A DNA stretch of 64,000 nucleotides from Zasmidium citrigriseum. Lineage: Eukaryota > Ascomycota > Dothideomycetes > Mycosphaerellales > Mycosphaerellaceae. The stretch lies in assembly GCA_002786025.1 (NCBI GenBank), contig NHNW01000030.1, forward strand, positions 372,001 through 436,000, in the 5' to 3' direction. Numbering within the stretch: the first letter of the stretch is position 1; every line of letters starts with the position of its first letter. The notes under the pieces are model-generated. The model did not search any database, was not told the DNA's origin, and was given only the letters and a program-made list of their open reading frames with translations. Shown piece after piece: positions 32,740 through 43,487 of the stretch. A program made the translations under genes and the position numbers.

Positions 32740-34266
32740 TCAACTTTGTCTTTGCGAGCGCTCGGTAGCAGAAAGAGACGGCCCAATCCCAAAATTTCCG
32801 GACAAGACCAAAACCAGAGCAAATATGACCCTCACGTTGGCCTTCAAGTTATCGCTGAAAGCGACCAGGAGAATGGCGGCGACCAACATAGGGTTGTCAT
32901 ACTTCCAGTTCGCAAGCGCCGCGAGCATGGGAAAGAGGAAACTGCCAACCATTGCCATAAAGCCGGAGAGCCTGAGGCCCCAGCGGACTCGATACGACGG
33001 ACGATGAGTGAATGATATTTGTGAGTACTGAAGCCCGGGAGCGACGTAGTGATTCATCCAGTCCCCACTGAGCCACGAGGTATGTGACAGGAACCAGTGG
33101 ATGATAGGGGTGCGTGTATTGGCGAGTTGTTTGTGATCAACACGGAAATATCGATTGGCTTGGTAACGGCCTTCGTAGCCCAGATCATTTTGTAGGGTGA
33201 TAACCAGGTCCCGATTTGGGCCTGATGTTCTCTTACAGGCGAGCTCGAATGACCTTGTAGAGACGAAGTTCCAAGGCATGATAAGCGACAAGATCAAACG
33301 AATGGAGCCGAGAGCTCGCCTCATAGGAACTTCGATGCCCATATTCGTAAGTCGGTAGGGCGGATCGAACTCTCCGCGAGGTAAAGCAATGATATCTCCG
33401 CTAGTTGCAAATTCATTGGGGCTGGTGGCAAGAAGCCCTCGCGGTAAGTCTGCTTCGACGGAGCTTGCGGACTGCCATGCAAACAAGGAGTCATCTGCGC
33501 TTTGTTGCATAATGTTCTCTTGGAGGCGGACGAAAGCTCTCTGACCCTCTCCGTAGAGCAGGGGCATGTTGACCTTGAATATGCCAAGAAGGCAATAGGC
33601 AATGTCTTCTGTTCGAGTAGTGATGCGTCTCGATGCCCAGCTCATCCGGCAAGCGATACTCGCTGACCAGAGTAATGTATTATTCACCAAGTACGGTACT
33701 CCAATCTTGGTGATGTTGCTCAGCTCCTCGGCCAGACTTTGTTTGTCACCGAAATTGACGCCGTCTTGGTCATAGAACGCGACGAGGGCAGGGGCCACCA
33801 GTTCTTGCAGCGTCCAGCCTCTCGTGAACCAGCGACTCCGTGAAAGGTCAAAGTTGGGATTGCAACCTGCCGGGACATCATCTCCATCGAGAATAGAGAC
33901 CTCACGCTGCTCTCTGTCCTGAGGGATACGCCTGCCGCACTTGTAGTCCGGCAAGAAGACGTAGCAAATCGACGACCTTTCGTACCAGGTAAACATTGAA
34001 TTGATAGCCTCGGTGAGCTCAGCGCTACTAGTCTTGTCGATGCAGCAGGTGTCGACCCACGCCCATTCGAACCCGTGCCTTCGAGCAAGATCGCAGCAGT
34101 CCAAGATCTTCTTGTAGCCATAGCCGGTCTTCTTACGTCCGCTTGCGAAGTCTGCGAACGTCACCTCATCGTCGCCCCAGCAGTGTGAGAGGATAGCGTA
34201 TTCTTTAGGTGCCTTCTCCGTGAAGAACTCGTGTAATGTTAGTGTAGTGGTGTGAATCAGCCGCAT
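32740..34266 (-). CDS. HET-domain protein with C-terminal membrane segments, 508 aa
   Basis: The N-terminal HET domain (heterokaryon incompatibility, residues about 20-160) shows its three blocks: YAILSHCWGDDEVTF (23-37), WAWVDTCCIDKTSSAELTEA (69-88) and WFTRGWTLQELVAPALVAFY (146-165). The middle holds the common follow-on AYCLLGIFKVNMPLLYGEGQ. The last 80 residues contain two or three hydrophobic stretches (FMAMVGSFLFPMLAALANW, MLVAAILLVAF, VIFALVLVLSGNF), which suggest membrane attachment and are unusual for this family. HET domains share a fold with TIR domains and trigger regulated cell death after non-self recognition. Divergent from the flavin monooxygenase, with 528 bases between starts. 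Confidence 0.9.
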   Translation of the reverse strand: MRLIHTTTLTLHEFFTEKAPKEYAILSHCWGDDEVTFADFASGRKKTGYGYKKILDCCDLARRHGFEWAWVDTCCIDKTSSAELTEAINSMFTWYERSSICYVFLPDYKCGRRIPQDREQREVSILDGDDVPAGCNPNFDLSRSRWFTRGWTLQELVAPALVAFYDQDGVNFGDKQSLAEELSNITKIGVPYLVNNTLLWSASIACRMSWASRRITTRTEDIAYCLLGIFKVNMPLLYGEGQRAFVRLQENIMQQSADDSLFAWQSASSVEADLPRGLLATSPNEFATSGDIIALPRGEFDPPYRLTNMGIEVPMRRALGSIRLILSLIMPWNFVSTRSFELACKRTSGPNRDLVITLQNDLGYEGRYQANRYFRVDHKQLANTRTPIIHWFLSHTSWLSGDWMNHYVAPGLQYSQISFTHRPSYRVRWGLRLSGFMAMVGSFLFPMLAALANWKYDNPMLVAAILLVAFSDNLKANVRVIFALVLVLSGNFGIGPSLSATERSQRQS

Positions 34267-34794
34267 GGTTACCTGTCACGAATAAGAGTCAGTCAGTCTC
34301 GCAGCTTCGAAAAAGACCGCTGAGTGCAAGTGAGTATCTCTCAGATCTCAGGAAAAAAGATTGGAAAGGCCATCGCATTCGCAGCAACAGCTGAACTTTG
34401 GCGGCCTCCTGGGCGCCAGCCACCCCATTTTCTGCAGTGCACCTGGTCATGATAGATGTGAGAGCCCATTCTCCTTCATCAGGAACGACAAGTCATAGAC
34501 GACGGCAAAGATGGCCAACAAGGTTCGGATGACTTGATGAGATGTCGTTCGAAGAGCGTTTTCGCTGAAGGTAAGGGCAGCTGAGACTTCTCAGGCCTCC
34601 AAACGCTAGCTCACTTTGGACCATGTATGGTCTGAAAGTCCCTCCTCTCAGCGTCAGAAAACCTCACTCCAGTCTCTCGCACCACCTAAGCAACACATAG
34701 GGCTCATACCATCGGCCAAAGTCCACAGGTCATCTACAATGTAAGCATCACAGGTAAACTCCAATCTCCTCTCCTACCTCCCACAAATCTCACA
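34267..34794. promoter_or_regulatory. shared upstream region of HET and monooxygenase genes
   Basis: 528 bases between divergent start codons. Leaders and promoters of both genes are expected here; no specific element identified. Confidence 0.35.
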
Positions 34795-36072
34795 ATGTCA
34801 CCCAAAATCGCCATCACCGGCGCCTCCCTCACAGCCCTCACCTTCGCCCTCTCCCTCCTCCACCAAAACCCCACCTTCAACCCCAAAACCCTCACTCTCT
34901 TCGAAACCCGTCCCCCAGCAGATCAACCCGGAGGCCAATGGTACACGCGCGGAGCCACAGCTGGCGAAAGTCCAACACGTCCACTCCTTTTGACGCCCAA
35001 CTCCCTAAAAATATTGGATGAATTGGGGATATACGACAAAATCAAAGGTAGAGGGTTTAGGATGGATCGTACAATCTATCGCGATCTCGAGGGGAAGTTT
35101 CTTGGAGCGGCGATTTTTGGTGGGGAGAGGGAGTTTGGGTATGAGGCGTTGAGGATTGAGAGGGCGGTTTTGTTTCCTGTTCTCCTGGAAGCGCTTGAGG
35201 ACAAAGGTGTGGAGATTGAGTATAACACGTCCGTCACCTCTATTCTGTCTGAGGATGAGTCTGGCGTGACGTTCACCACCCCAAACCACACCCACCGAGC
35301 GAGCATGCTAATCGGCGCCGACGGCATCCACTCCAAAACCCGCAATCACGTCCTCTCACAACGTATCGATCCCATCTACCACGGCAAGATAATGATTCCC
35401 TTCAAATTCGATACTAACAAAGTCCGCTACGGCGACATCTTCAATCCCAGCGAACTCAGTCTCGGCCTCTCAACCCCCGCAGGCACAATGATAATGCTCC
35501 CATCATCCCCCTCAGGGACACCGTCGATGTCGTTTCGACAATTCGATTATCCTGAGCAGACTCGTGAGGGATGGGAAACCCTCGATGCGGATAAGGAGAA
35601 GCTCGGGCAAATATTGACGGGTGATATCGAGTCCTGGGCAGGCGAGTCAGACTTTGTGAGGAGTATCCTCTCCCAAGTCTCACCTCAAGACACCCTCATC
35701 TGGCCCGTCTACTCCCTTCCCAGACTCCCTCGCTGGGTCAGTCAAAGCGGGAGAGTCGTGATTATAGGTGATGCAGCGCATTCGCTTATTCCGGCCGCGG
35801 CGCAAGGGGCGAATATGGGCGTTGAGGACTCGTGGACTTTCGCGAGAATTCTTGTTCAGACGATTGACGATGATGAGGAGGTAAGGAGGAGGGCGTTGCT
35901 GGAATGGCAGGATGTACGAATGGAGAGGATTGAGAAAGTGCAGAAGTTGTCGTTGCAGCTGATGAATGCGAGGTTGCCGCTGGAGGAGCAGAGGAAGTTG
36001 TCGAGGGATGAGGTGTTTGATTTTGAGAGCCAGGCGGAGGATTTGGTGTGGTTGTTTGGGGGCGTGGAGTAG
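34795..36072 (+). CDS. FAD-dependent aromatic-ring-type monooxygenase, 425 aa
   Basis: Single exon. The N-terminal dinucleotide-binding site is IAITGASLTALTFAL (residues 5-19), so the usual GxGxxG is degenerate (GASLTA). The second flavin motif GADGIHSKTR is at 174-183, and the third, GDAAHSLIPAAAQGANMGVE, at 325-344. This order is that of salicylate-hydroxylase-like group A flavin monooxygenases, which use NAD(P)H and oxygen to hydroxylate aromatic or related substrates. The substrate is unknown, and no polyketide or NRPS backbone gene is nearby, so a secondary-metabolite cluster is not indicated. Confidence 0.85.
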   Translation: MSPKIAITGASLTALTFALSLLHQNPTFNPKTLTLFETRPPADQPGGQWYTRGATAGESPTRPLLLTPNSLKILDELGIYDKIKGRGFRMDRTIYRDLEGKFLGAAIFGGEREFGYEALRIERAVLFPVLLEALEDKGVEIEYNTSVTSILSEDESGVTFTTPNHTHRASMLIGADGIHSKTRNHVLSQRIDPIYHGKIMIPFKFDTNKVRYGDIFNPSELSLGLSTPAGTMIMLPSSPSGTPSMSFRQFDYPEQTREGWETLDADKEKLGQILTGDIESWAGESDFVRSILSQVSPQDTLIWPVYSLPRLPRWVSQSGRVVIIGDAAHSLIPAAAQGANMGVEDSWTFARILVQTIDDDEEVRRRALLEWQDVRMERIEKVQKLSLQLMNARLPLEEQRKLSRDEVFDFESQAEDLVWLFGGVE

Positions 36073-36794
36073 GAAAGCATTCAGCATCGAAAGCTCAACA
36101 CGACGGCAGCGACCTAGATCAGGAATGACGAGACAGTACATTGAACTTTCAATCATAGATTGACCATCATATCTACATCTCAGATCTTGCTTTATATCCG
36201 TTTTCCAGCGACCAAGTCTCCACCTCGCAGCAGTAGACCATCAATCGTCGCTCTTGACTATTCAATATCTAGATAAAATAATACTTCTGGGATACCCATA
36301 CTGGTACAACACATAAATGCCGTGCATCAGAATGATCTGCAGCTCAAAGAACATGAGAGTTCCAGAGGCAGCTGCGTTCCAGACAGCAGCGAGTCATCAA
36401 AGACTCACTCGCACACAAAAAACGCAGATTGGGTATCCAAGGACAATAATGCCACCCATGGGGATAACTGTAGTAGAAGGGAACGAGGCGCAACTCATCA
36501 AGTCGCGCAGCGTGGTTGTCGGGCCCAAAGCCGTCTGTACATCGCGGTGTTGGATGTGTGTTTCAGGCCAGCCCATGCTTTTGATGAGGGAAACCGGTTT
36601 GCTTTTTCCATTTTTCTTTTTCTCCGTTGACGCCGCGCTCAGGACTTTTTTGTACACCGAAAATTCTAGTCGCGTGGAGGGCTTTTGGGGTCGTGATGTC
36701 GTAATCGTGAATTTCGTGTCATGTAGACAAGGATGAAGGGAGTAAAGGCGTGAAGAAGATGTGCCGAGCATCTCCCGACAAGACAGGGGATTCC
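36073..36794. other. intergenic, convergent 3' regions
   Basis: No gene seen; short frames on both strands are not coherent. Confidence 0.4.
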
Positions 36795-38405
36795 TCACCG
36801 GCGCACATTCATATTTGAACGTCCACCCAGGAGGGATGGCGGGTCCGTGAAGAGTTTGAGGAAGTTTGCCTTCTTTGCAGGCTTCTGCTCATGCTGGATC
36901 TTGGCGTAGCGCACCATGGGGCCAACAATGTCCTTCTCGTCGATGGTCGGGAATTTGGATGGCTGCTGGGGGTCGTTGAGCGACGGCATTTTCGACAATG
37001 GCTGAGTCTCGGCCAGGGGCTGGAAGAAGGGACTTTCGCCGCTGGCCTGGGCCTCAGCATTCGTCAGCTCGTGGTTGGCACGCCAGACAGCATCGATTTC
37101 GGCCCATTTCTGCTCAGTAAGCTTGTAGGTCTGCGAAGTGATGCCGTAGTGTTCGCTGATTCGTGCTGCCACGCGCATGTATTCGACACGTGCAGTTTCC
37201 CAGTCGTCTGCGAGTCGTTTGCAACTTTGTGCGTCACAAACTTCCGGGATGTAAGGTTCTGGGGTGATGTGGAAGTTTGCGTGACCCAGCTTATTTGCCC
37301 AAGGGTCCTCACGTTCCTCGGCGATTGTCAGGGGAGGAATTTCGGACGTTGATTGAGGGATCTGCCCAGAGCGAGCATTGCGTAACGAGGCCAACGAAGC
37401 TTTTGCCGAGAGCGGTGGGGTCGGGAAACCAGGTAGCACAGGTGTGCCAGCAGGTGTGTTTGCAGTCGAAGCGGCGGCGCTGTTGGCAACAGTAGGCGAC
37501 TGCAGAGGAGATTGCAACGCCTCGGTAGAGTCGCTGAAGTACTCTGCCATCATAGGCGGCAACAATGGAGTGGAAGCATGCTGCTGGCGGTCGACGGGAT
37601 CCTCCTGTGGTCGTGGTGTTTCGATGTCAATGGGTGCTGACGTAGCTTGAGAGACCGCTCGCTTTCTTGGTGGGCTGACAGAACGCTCTGAGTTTGTGGT
37701 GGCAGGCGAGAAGGGTGGCGTCATGGTGGTGCGAATGTCGGGCATAGCAGGAGCCGTGAGGGATCGGGTAGAGGGCAGTCGCAGAGAGGAAGAACGGGAG
37801 TTTGGCGCACTGCGCAAATGGGCACCGGTAACAGAGGCCGCAGACCGGTGGCCTTGAAACCTTTTGCTGATAGAAGGGAAGTGGCGACTCAGTCGCGAGG
37901 TAAGGCTGTCAGTCGACATGACTCCTGATCTTCGGCGCTTGGCGATAGGTTCCCCAGGCAATTCGCCGTCGCTGAAGTAGTCATCGCCAGGAGTCCATTC
38001 AGGAGTAAGAGCTGCGAGGGCAGGTTCAGAGGCTGCGGCTTGGCGATGCTCGCAGAACGGGGTGTCGCAAATGCAGAGAGGTTCGTTGGCGCCATTGTCG
38101 AGTCCGAAAACAAGTTCGTCGCGTTCAGAGGGATCCTCGACCAGGTCGTGGAGGGTTGATTTCGAAGTAGGTGCGGTGGCAGGTGAGTCAGGGTTGGTGG
38201 TAAGAGAAGAGCTCGAGCTGGGCCAGCGACTATGGCCACGAGTCGAGAAAGTAGGCGTAACAGGCGAGGACTGGCTGGATCCCGCAGAAGAATCGCGCGA
38301 ATGCGCCGGTGAGAAATGATAGGGAGAGGCCATGGTACAAGAATCGTCGTCGTGCGGTTTCGAAGTGTTGAGTCTGGGGAACGAGAGCGAGCGCATTCTG
38401 CTCAT
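36795..38405 (-). CDS. conserved fungal Ser/Pro-rich protein, 536 aa
   Basis: Single exon. The first two thirds are Ser/Thr/Pro-rich with many possible phosphorylation sites (SPPRKRAVS, TMTPPFSPATTN) and a Cys/His cluster (LCICDTPFCEHRQ). The C-terminal third is the conserved part: DPWANKLGHANFHITPEPYI, EVCDAQSCKRLADDWETAR, EYMRVAARISEHYG and YKLTEQKWAEIDAVWR. This block is known to me from uncharacterised Pezizomycotina proteins. A second in-frame ATG at 38333 (MASPYHF) is an equally good start. Function unknown; the composition suggests a regulatory or scaffold protein. Confidence 0.75.
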   Translation of the reverse strand: MSRMRSLSFPRLNTSKPHDDDSCTMASPYHFSPAHSRDSSAGSSQSSPVTPTFSTRGHSRWPSSSSSLTTNPDSPATAPTSKSTLHDLVEDPSERDELVFGLDNGANEPLCICDTPFCEHRQAAASEPALAALTPEWTPGDDYFSDGELPGEPIAKRRRSGVMSTDSLTSRLSRHFPSISKRFQGHRSAASVTGAHLRSAPNSRSSSLRLPSTRSLTAPAMPDIRTTMTPPFSPATTNSERSVSPPRKRAVSQATSAPIDIETPRPQEDPVDRQQHASTPLLPPMMAEYFSDSTEALQSPLQSPTVANSAAASTANTPAGTPVLPGFPTPPLSAKASLASLRNARSGQIPQSTSEIPPLTIAEEREDPWANKLGHANFHITPEPYIPEVCDAQSCKRLADDWETARVEYMRVAARISEHYGITSQTYKLTEQKWAEIDAVWRANHELTNAEAQASGESPFFQPLAETQPLSKMPSLNDPQQPSKFPTIDEKDIVGPMVRYAKIQHEQKPAKKANFLKLFTDPPSLLGGRSNMNVRR

Positions 38406-41400
38406 AATGTACTGCTGGACGCAGAAGGTTGCTATAAGCTGCGATCACGAGGCATGGTGATGGGGTTGCGTCTGGAGTCCGTTACTGCTGCATATGCGCT
38501 CGAGCTGGGATGCGTGGCTGAGGATGTTTGGCTTCAGAGTGCGACAGAGCGCGGTCGAGGGCCAGAGTCCGGGTTAAAGAGCGGCCTGATGCGCTGGCGG
38601 GGGCTGCTATCGCGTGGTCGGTATTCGTCAGGCGCAGTTGAGACGCAGTCGAGAGGGAGCGGATGCGCTGCGCTGCGGAGGCTTGAGGCGCTGCAGCGAA
38701 GGGAGGGATGGAGGTTTGGGCGAAGGTGTGGTCGTGTCGAGAGTGTGACGACGGGCGGCGGCGCGCACGAAAACAGCAATGAGGGACGGCGTGGTGTTGA
38801 CGGGGAACTGGAGAGTCGCGTGCGGTCAATGGTGGGCGCGCGAAGAGACTTTACGGGTCGGATGAGGGAGCGCAGGCCTGCTCTGTGGGAAAGTCTTCCA
38901 AAGCCGCTAGCTCGCTGCGCCGGAAGGCGGACTGGCACGCCGCTGCTGGCGAGGCTCGGTGCAATTGGTGGACCTGACGTGCGGGCGAGCTGTGCCTGGC
39001 GGATGGCCAGGCTATTTGCCGATGTTGACGCTAACTGCCCTGTTCCTTGCCAGCGCGCCCAAAGTGAAAGCGACCGATCGCGTGCAGAGGCGAGGCTGGC
39101 GGTGACGATGATGCTGCTGCTGCTGATGAGGGCGATGGCGGATGACGCTGGGCAGCCGCTGCGAGAAGATTGATTGCGCCTGCGTTTGGAGCCGGTCAGC
39201 TGCAGCACGCCCTTTGTCCCAGTGGACGGCGTCGTCTCTGTCAAACAGACACTGCGGGCGCACAAATTGTTGTTGTTGGTGTGCAGCTGTGGTGTGTGTG
39301 GTCGGCAAGATCCAGGTGCTCGGGATCCAGTGAAAAACCTTGTCGGCAGCACAAGGCCACATCAGAGACATCCCGCCATCCACACCCGCTAGGCCCAGCA
39401 AGGCAGGCCTTTGGCCATTTGTCACATGCTAGTCGGCCTTGCTCAGATTGATTCTGCCTCAATCCACACTGGACAAACATACTACGTACGACAGTCTTTG
39501 GGACTGGGCCGGCTAGTGGGCATCGCTTTGGGCAGGGCGAAACCGATGTCGCCGAGGCGAATGACCATTTTGCCGTTCGTATTCCACTCGCCGAGGCCTG
39601 TCATCAATCGATCACGATAGCAATCATCAAAGGCCCATCAATTTTGAAGGGCTTTGGGCGCGGCACTCATCGTCGGACACTTGGCGGCCACGTTGCTGGC
39701 AAACGTCGATGCAGCAGACAACGGCGACGATCGATCGTTGACAACCTGTCATTTGGGCCCTTCTTCTTACCTCAAACAAACGCTGTACAACCGTTTCATA
39801 CACACACTTGGGCACTGCTTTACCCGGCTGCAGGATACAGCTTCGCGTAGACGTCGTGCGTGCTTCTTCTGAGCTCGTCATTCGCACAATTCCCGTGCTA
39901 CCACCTGCAGCCGGCAGGTGAAGAAGGAAGCTGTTGGTGGCTGCAGCCGACGGTTGCTTCTACTGCAAGGGTCGCCAACGGCGATGCAGGTAAGCAGCTT
40001 TTGCCAGCCACAACACAAACGACTGCAAGCAGAAGCGCCCGCAGCAGAAACACACACAACACAACAACGCACAATTGTCTTGTGCTCGAATCGATGTGAT
40101 GGTCGTCTTGTGATGCCATGCCTGGGCCAGAATCACAGTGGGACCATCTTTAATCAAAAGTCCCAATAAAGCTTTTGTTGAAAATTCTTTCCCAGGCCCC
40201 TCCAATGTCCATCCTCCACCTCAGCCATCAGGATCCAATTCCTTGCTCAAGCCACAACGCTCTTCCTGCATCGGAGTTACTCGCGACGAGACGGTACATG
40301 CACTTCTCTGCCGTCCTCACAAACCGCGCTTCCATTGGAGACGAGTCCGAAGCACCGCATGGCCGTCCACTGGGCAGAAAGGATTCTGAACTGGGCAGCA
40401 GGTGGAGCAGAGACTTCTTCCATCTCGTGGGCCCAGAAGAAGAAAGAAGTTCTCCAGCAAGACCCGGGTTTTCAATGTTTGGTTCGGTATGCGCCGACAC
40501 GCAACGTGTTCAACAAAATTCTCTACCAACTCACATGCTGTTATGTTTTTGTTTGTCGTCGTTGTTTGTCAAATCGCCCGACTTCAGAATGTCACCAACG
40601 CCATCACTCTCACGCGGAATCCTTTCCTAAGGCCTTCCCGTTTTGAAGGCGAGAACCCAGGATCCTCCCTGTTCCCCGATGGAGTTCACAGTTCATGCAC
40701 ACTGCACGAATTTCACGCCTCCACATCCACACCTTCACGACTCATGTCCTCGCAGCAAGCCTCAGGAACGGGCACAGCTCCAGCCGCCTCACGCCTTCCC
40801 ATCCTCCTCCCACCGAAATTCTCCGGCGCCTTGAGGCGTTCCCCCGAGCCGTCTCTGCAGCACTCTGAAACACTTCTCTACGCCTCCAAGACATCATTGT
40901 AAGATTTTAGCATTGTCGACGGCGTGAAGTCCGTCGTTGACGCTTGGATGACTGCAAGCATTTTCCTAGGTCGTCGGCATCGACCACCACCACATCTAGG
41001 AACACGACCCGATCTAGAAACCTAGAAACTTCGCGTTACTCGATGTGGTAGATGGGCACGCAGCATGATGCCTGTAAAGTAACTTTCAACGTTTTTCTCT
41101 TTTGCTTTGTGTGCAGCGTGCACGACATGCATGCAGATGTGAAGACCATCACGAACCCGAAAAGCCTCTCGTTCTTCTCGTTCACCTAAAAGCTGACCAA
41201 CAGACTCATTCGCCTCCACAAGAACTACCTTCTCGCCTTCCCGATGCAGCGTCCTGCTTCCACTTGTGTGCAGCGCTCTGTGTGTCTGTAGAAGAATCCC
41301 TGTACTCCACACAATTGTGCTCCATTGACTGGTCAACTCCTGTCGCCATCCGATGCTGTGTCCGAAAGATTTCCGCCGGTCCAGACTCGAATCCACGGTA

Positions 41401-41613
41401 AAGCATGACACATGGCATTTCCATTCCAGAGTTTCCTGCCGTCGTGCGAAATGATGCGCCCCAGAGTGTTGACGTCGTCCGCTGCGGAGAGAGTGACATG
41501 TTGAGAATCGCCCCTCTTCTCAACAACATGTCGCTTCTGATCATGAGCGACGTCAGACAGGTGTCTGGTCACATGAAAGCGATCACAGCGACATGTCTTC
41601 TGTCTGTACCTCA
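38406..41613. other. 3.2-kb gene-poor region
   Basis: Long overlapping frames on both strands at 38.3-39.4 kb (285 aa plus, 272 aa minus) are Arg/Ala/Ser-rich and have no recognisable content; they probably reflect GC-rich leader DNA of the Ser/Pro-rich gene. 39.4-41.6 kb holds only short incoherent frames. No tRNA, repeat or gene could be supported. Confidence 0.4.
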
Positions 41614-43286
41614 TCACGAGATCCAATACCTCGACCACAGCTTCTTGTCCTCCGCCGTCCCTCGAAAGACAAAGTCGACTTTCGTGATGTCTTGGAATCC
41701 CTCCTCCACGCTCGGCTCTCGATACCGGGAGGCAAAGCCACTGAACGCCATCTTCGGCAGCAGAGCTCTCTTTTCCGGGTTCATCTGTCGCAGAAAGAGA
41801 ACGCAGTCAGCAACCGTACCAAACACCTTCACTCCACACTTCTCTTCGTGGAGAGCTGGACCTGCAGCGGGGATTGTTTCAAGTCGAACACCGCCCGCAG
41901 CAGGTACTGTAGCTAAAATCTCACCGCACTTTTTGGTTTTGCTTTTGAGGGGACTCTTGCTGGGACTTGACTTACCTTCCCGTCCGACAATGAGCGTACT
42001 GTGTCATTGTGCTCGCACAGCTTTGCTGACGCCGTGAAGTGGACGAGCCGGATTGGCACTTTGAGCTTTGCTGCAAGTCCCACCCAGGCCGCTCGAGTTT
42101 CCAGGTCGGCGTTCGTGTTGTCCACCACCACCGACTTCTTGTCCTCTTCGATGGCCAGCGTGGCTGCTTTGATGCATTTGTCTCTGGTTTTGAGCTGATC
42201 CTGGTTCACACGTTCGTAGCCCATCGGTGCCAAGTGTGTCCAGAAAAACGTCGACTTGCCTGAGCCTGGACTGCCGCAGAAGAGGACGATTTCGATGTCA
42301 TTTTTCTTGGTAAACATGATGGGATCGGCATCTGTCTGCGAGTCCAGGGTCTTCTCAAGGTATGCTTTCGGCTCGAATGCCCGCGTAAAAGGCTTTGCAT
42401 CCTCTCCAAGCCAATACTCCTCCGGCGTCTGGAACGGTATGCCGACGTTGGCTGCAAAGTCACGATCCGAACATGAATGATCCTTGCGTATCTTCGCCGC
42501 CTTATCACTCTCTCTGCCAGCTGCATCCCCAACGAAAATACTCTTCTCGCGATCGACATCTGCCGTGCCTTCCAAACCATAGTCCCTCAGCATCTGCTCC
42601 CACATCCCCGTCCGTGGCTTGCGGTAGAGGTCCTTTTCGGTCGCGGCGTACACCGTGATGGGGAGCTCCAGCGCCTTGAACACTGCCGAGACTTTCTCTT
42701 TGAAGTTGCTGAGGCTTTTCTTGTCGCTGCCCTTTTCTGACCGCAAGCTGATGCCGCTTTGGTTGCTCACCAAGATCACTGCATAGCCGTCTGCATCGAG
42801 CTGCTTGAGCTTGCCTGGAATTGTTGCATGCCACCATTGCCAGTCGTCTGCTCCACGGGCGAAGACATTGCCCGATTTGGTCTTGATGAGGGTGTCGTCA
42901 AAGTCAAAGGCGGCAACTTTCACTGGCTTTGGCCGGGGCCGAGATGATGCATCCTCGTATCTTCCTACCAGCAATGTGTCGTGCAGAATCTGGAACTTGA
43001 CTTTCTCTGGCTCCTTTTCCGATGCAGGCTTGAAGAAATTCGACACCGCCTTGTTGGTGGTGGTCGCAGTCACCTTGCGTTTGGTCGGCGGCGGCGAGAT
43101 GTCCCGGTCGGTTGTGCTGGTGCGCTTTAGCGATCCAGAGGCCATATGTGCTGTTCTTCCAAGGACTCCAGGTATTGCAGAGGAAAATGCGCGAGAGGCT
43201 GTTGCGAGACCTTTCACTGCAATCATCTGTCGGTGGTGCTGGTGATGGAAAGATCGAGGTGAGACGCGCAGCAAAGCTCGGAGCAC
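41614..43286 (-). CDS. pnk1: bifunctional polynucleotide phosphatase/kinase (Pnk1/PNKP)
   Basis: Exon 1 is 43286-41976 and exon 2 is 41784-41614; the 191-nt intron (GTAAGT...CGACAG) is phase 0 and joins LSDGK to MNPEKRALLPKMAFSGFASR, giving 493 residues. The HAD-type phosphatase site FDFDDTLI is at 127-134 and the kinase P-loop GSPGSGKST at 338-346; the end EDKKLWSRYWI is diagnostic. The enzyme removes 3'-phosphates and phosphorylates 5'-hydroxyls at DNA breaks. Residues 1-45 (MLRALLRVSPRSFHHQHHRQ and following) look like a mitochondrial presequence; an internal Met48 (MASGSLKR) would give a form with only the basic PPPTKRKV segment. No FHA domain is present, as in other fungal forms. Confidence 0.92.
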
Positions 43287-43487
43287 CTGCCGCGAAACTC
43301 AAATCGTCGCGCTGTCACATGTCAAGAACAACGGGGGAAGACTGACCACAATATATCTTGACACGGCATGGCAAGACATGACATTATACACAGATTTCGT
43401 CTATACAAGTCTAACTCGTTACTCATGCGGTCCTGTCGCTACCCAAAAACTCCACGCTATGCAGTAGACGACCCAACGCTATGCTCA

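Noticed and set aside
38316..39352. Long overlapping frames on both strands (285 aa plus, 272 aa minus)
   Set aside because: Arg/Ala/Ser-rich with no recognisable content and competing in the same GC-rich DNA; most likely chance frames in leader sequence.
41370..41400. B-box-like sequence suggesting a tRNA on the minus strand
   Set aside because: No matching acceptor, D or anticodon arms could be assembled around it.
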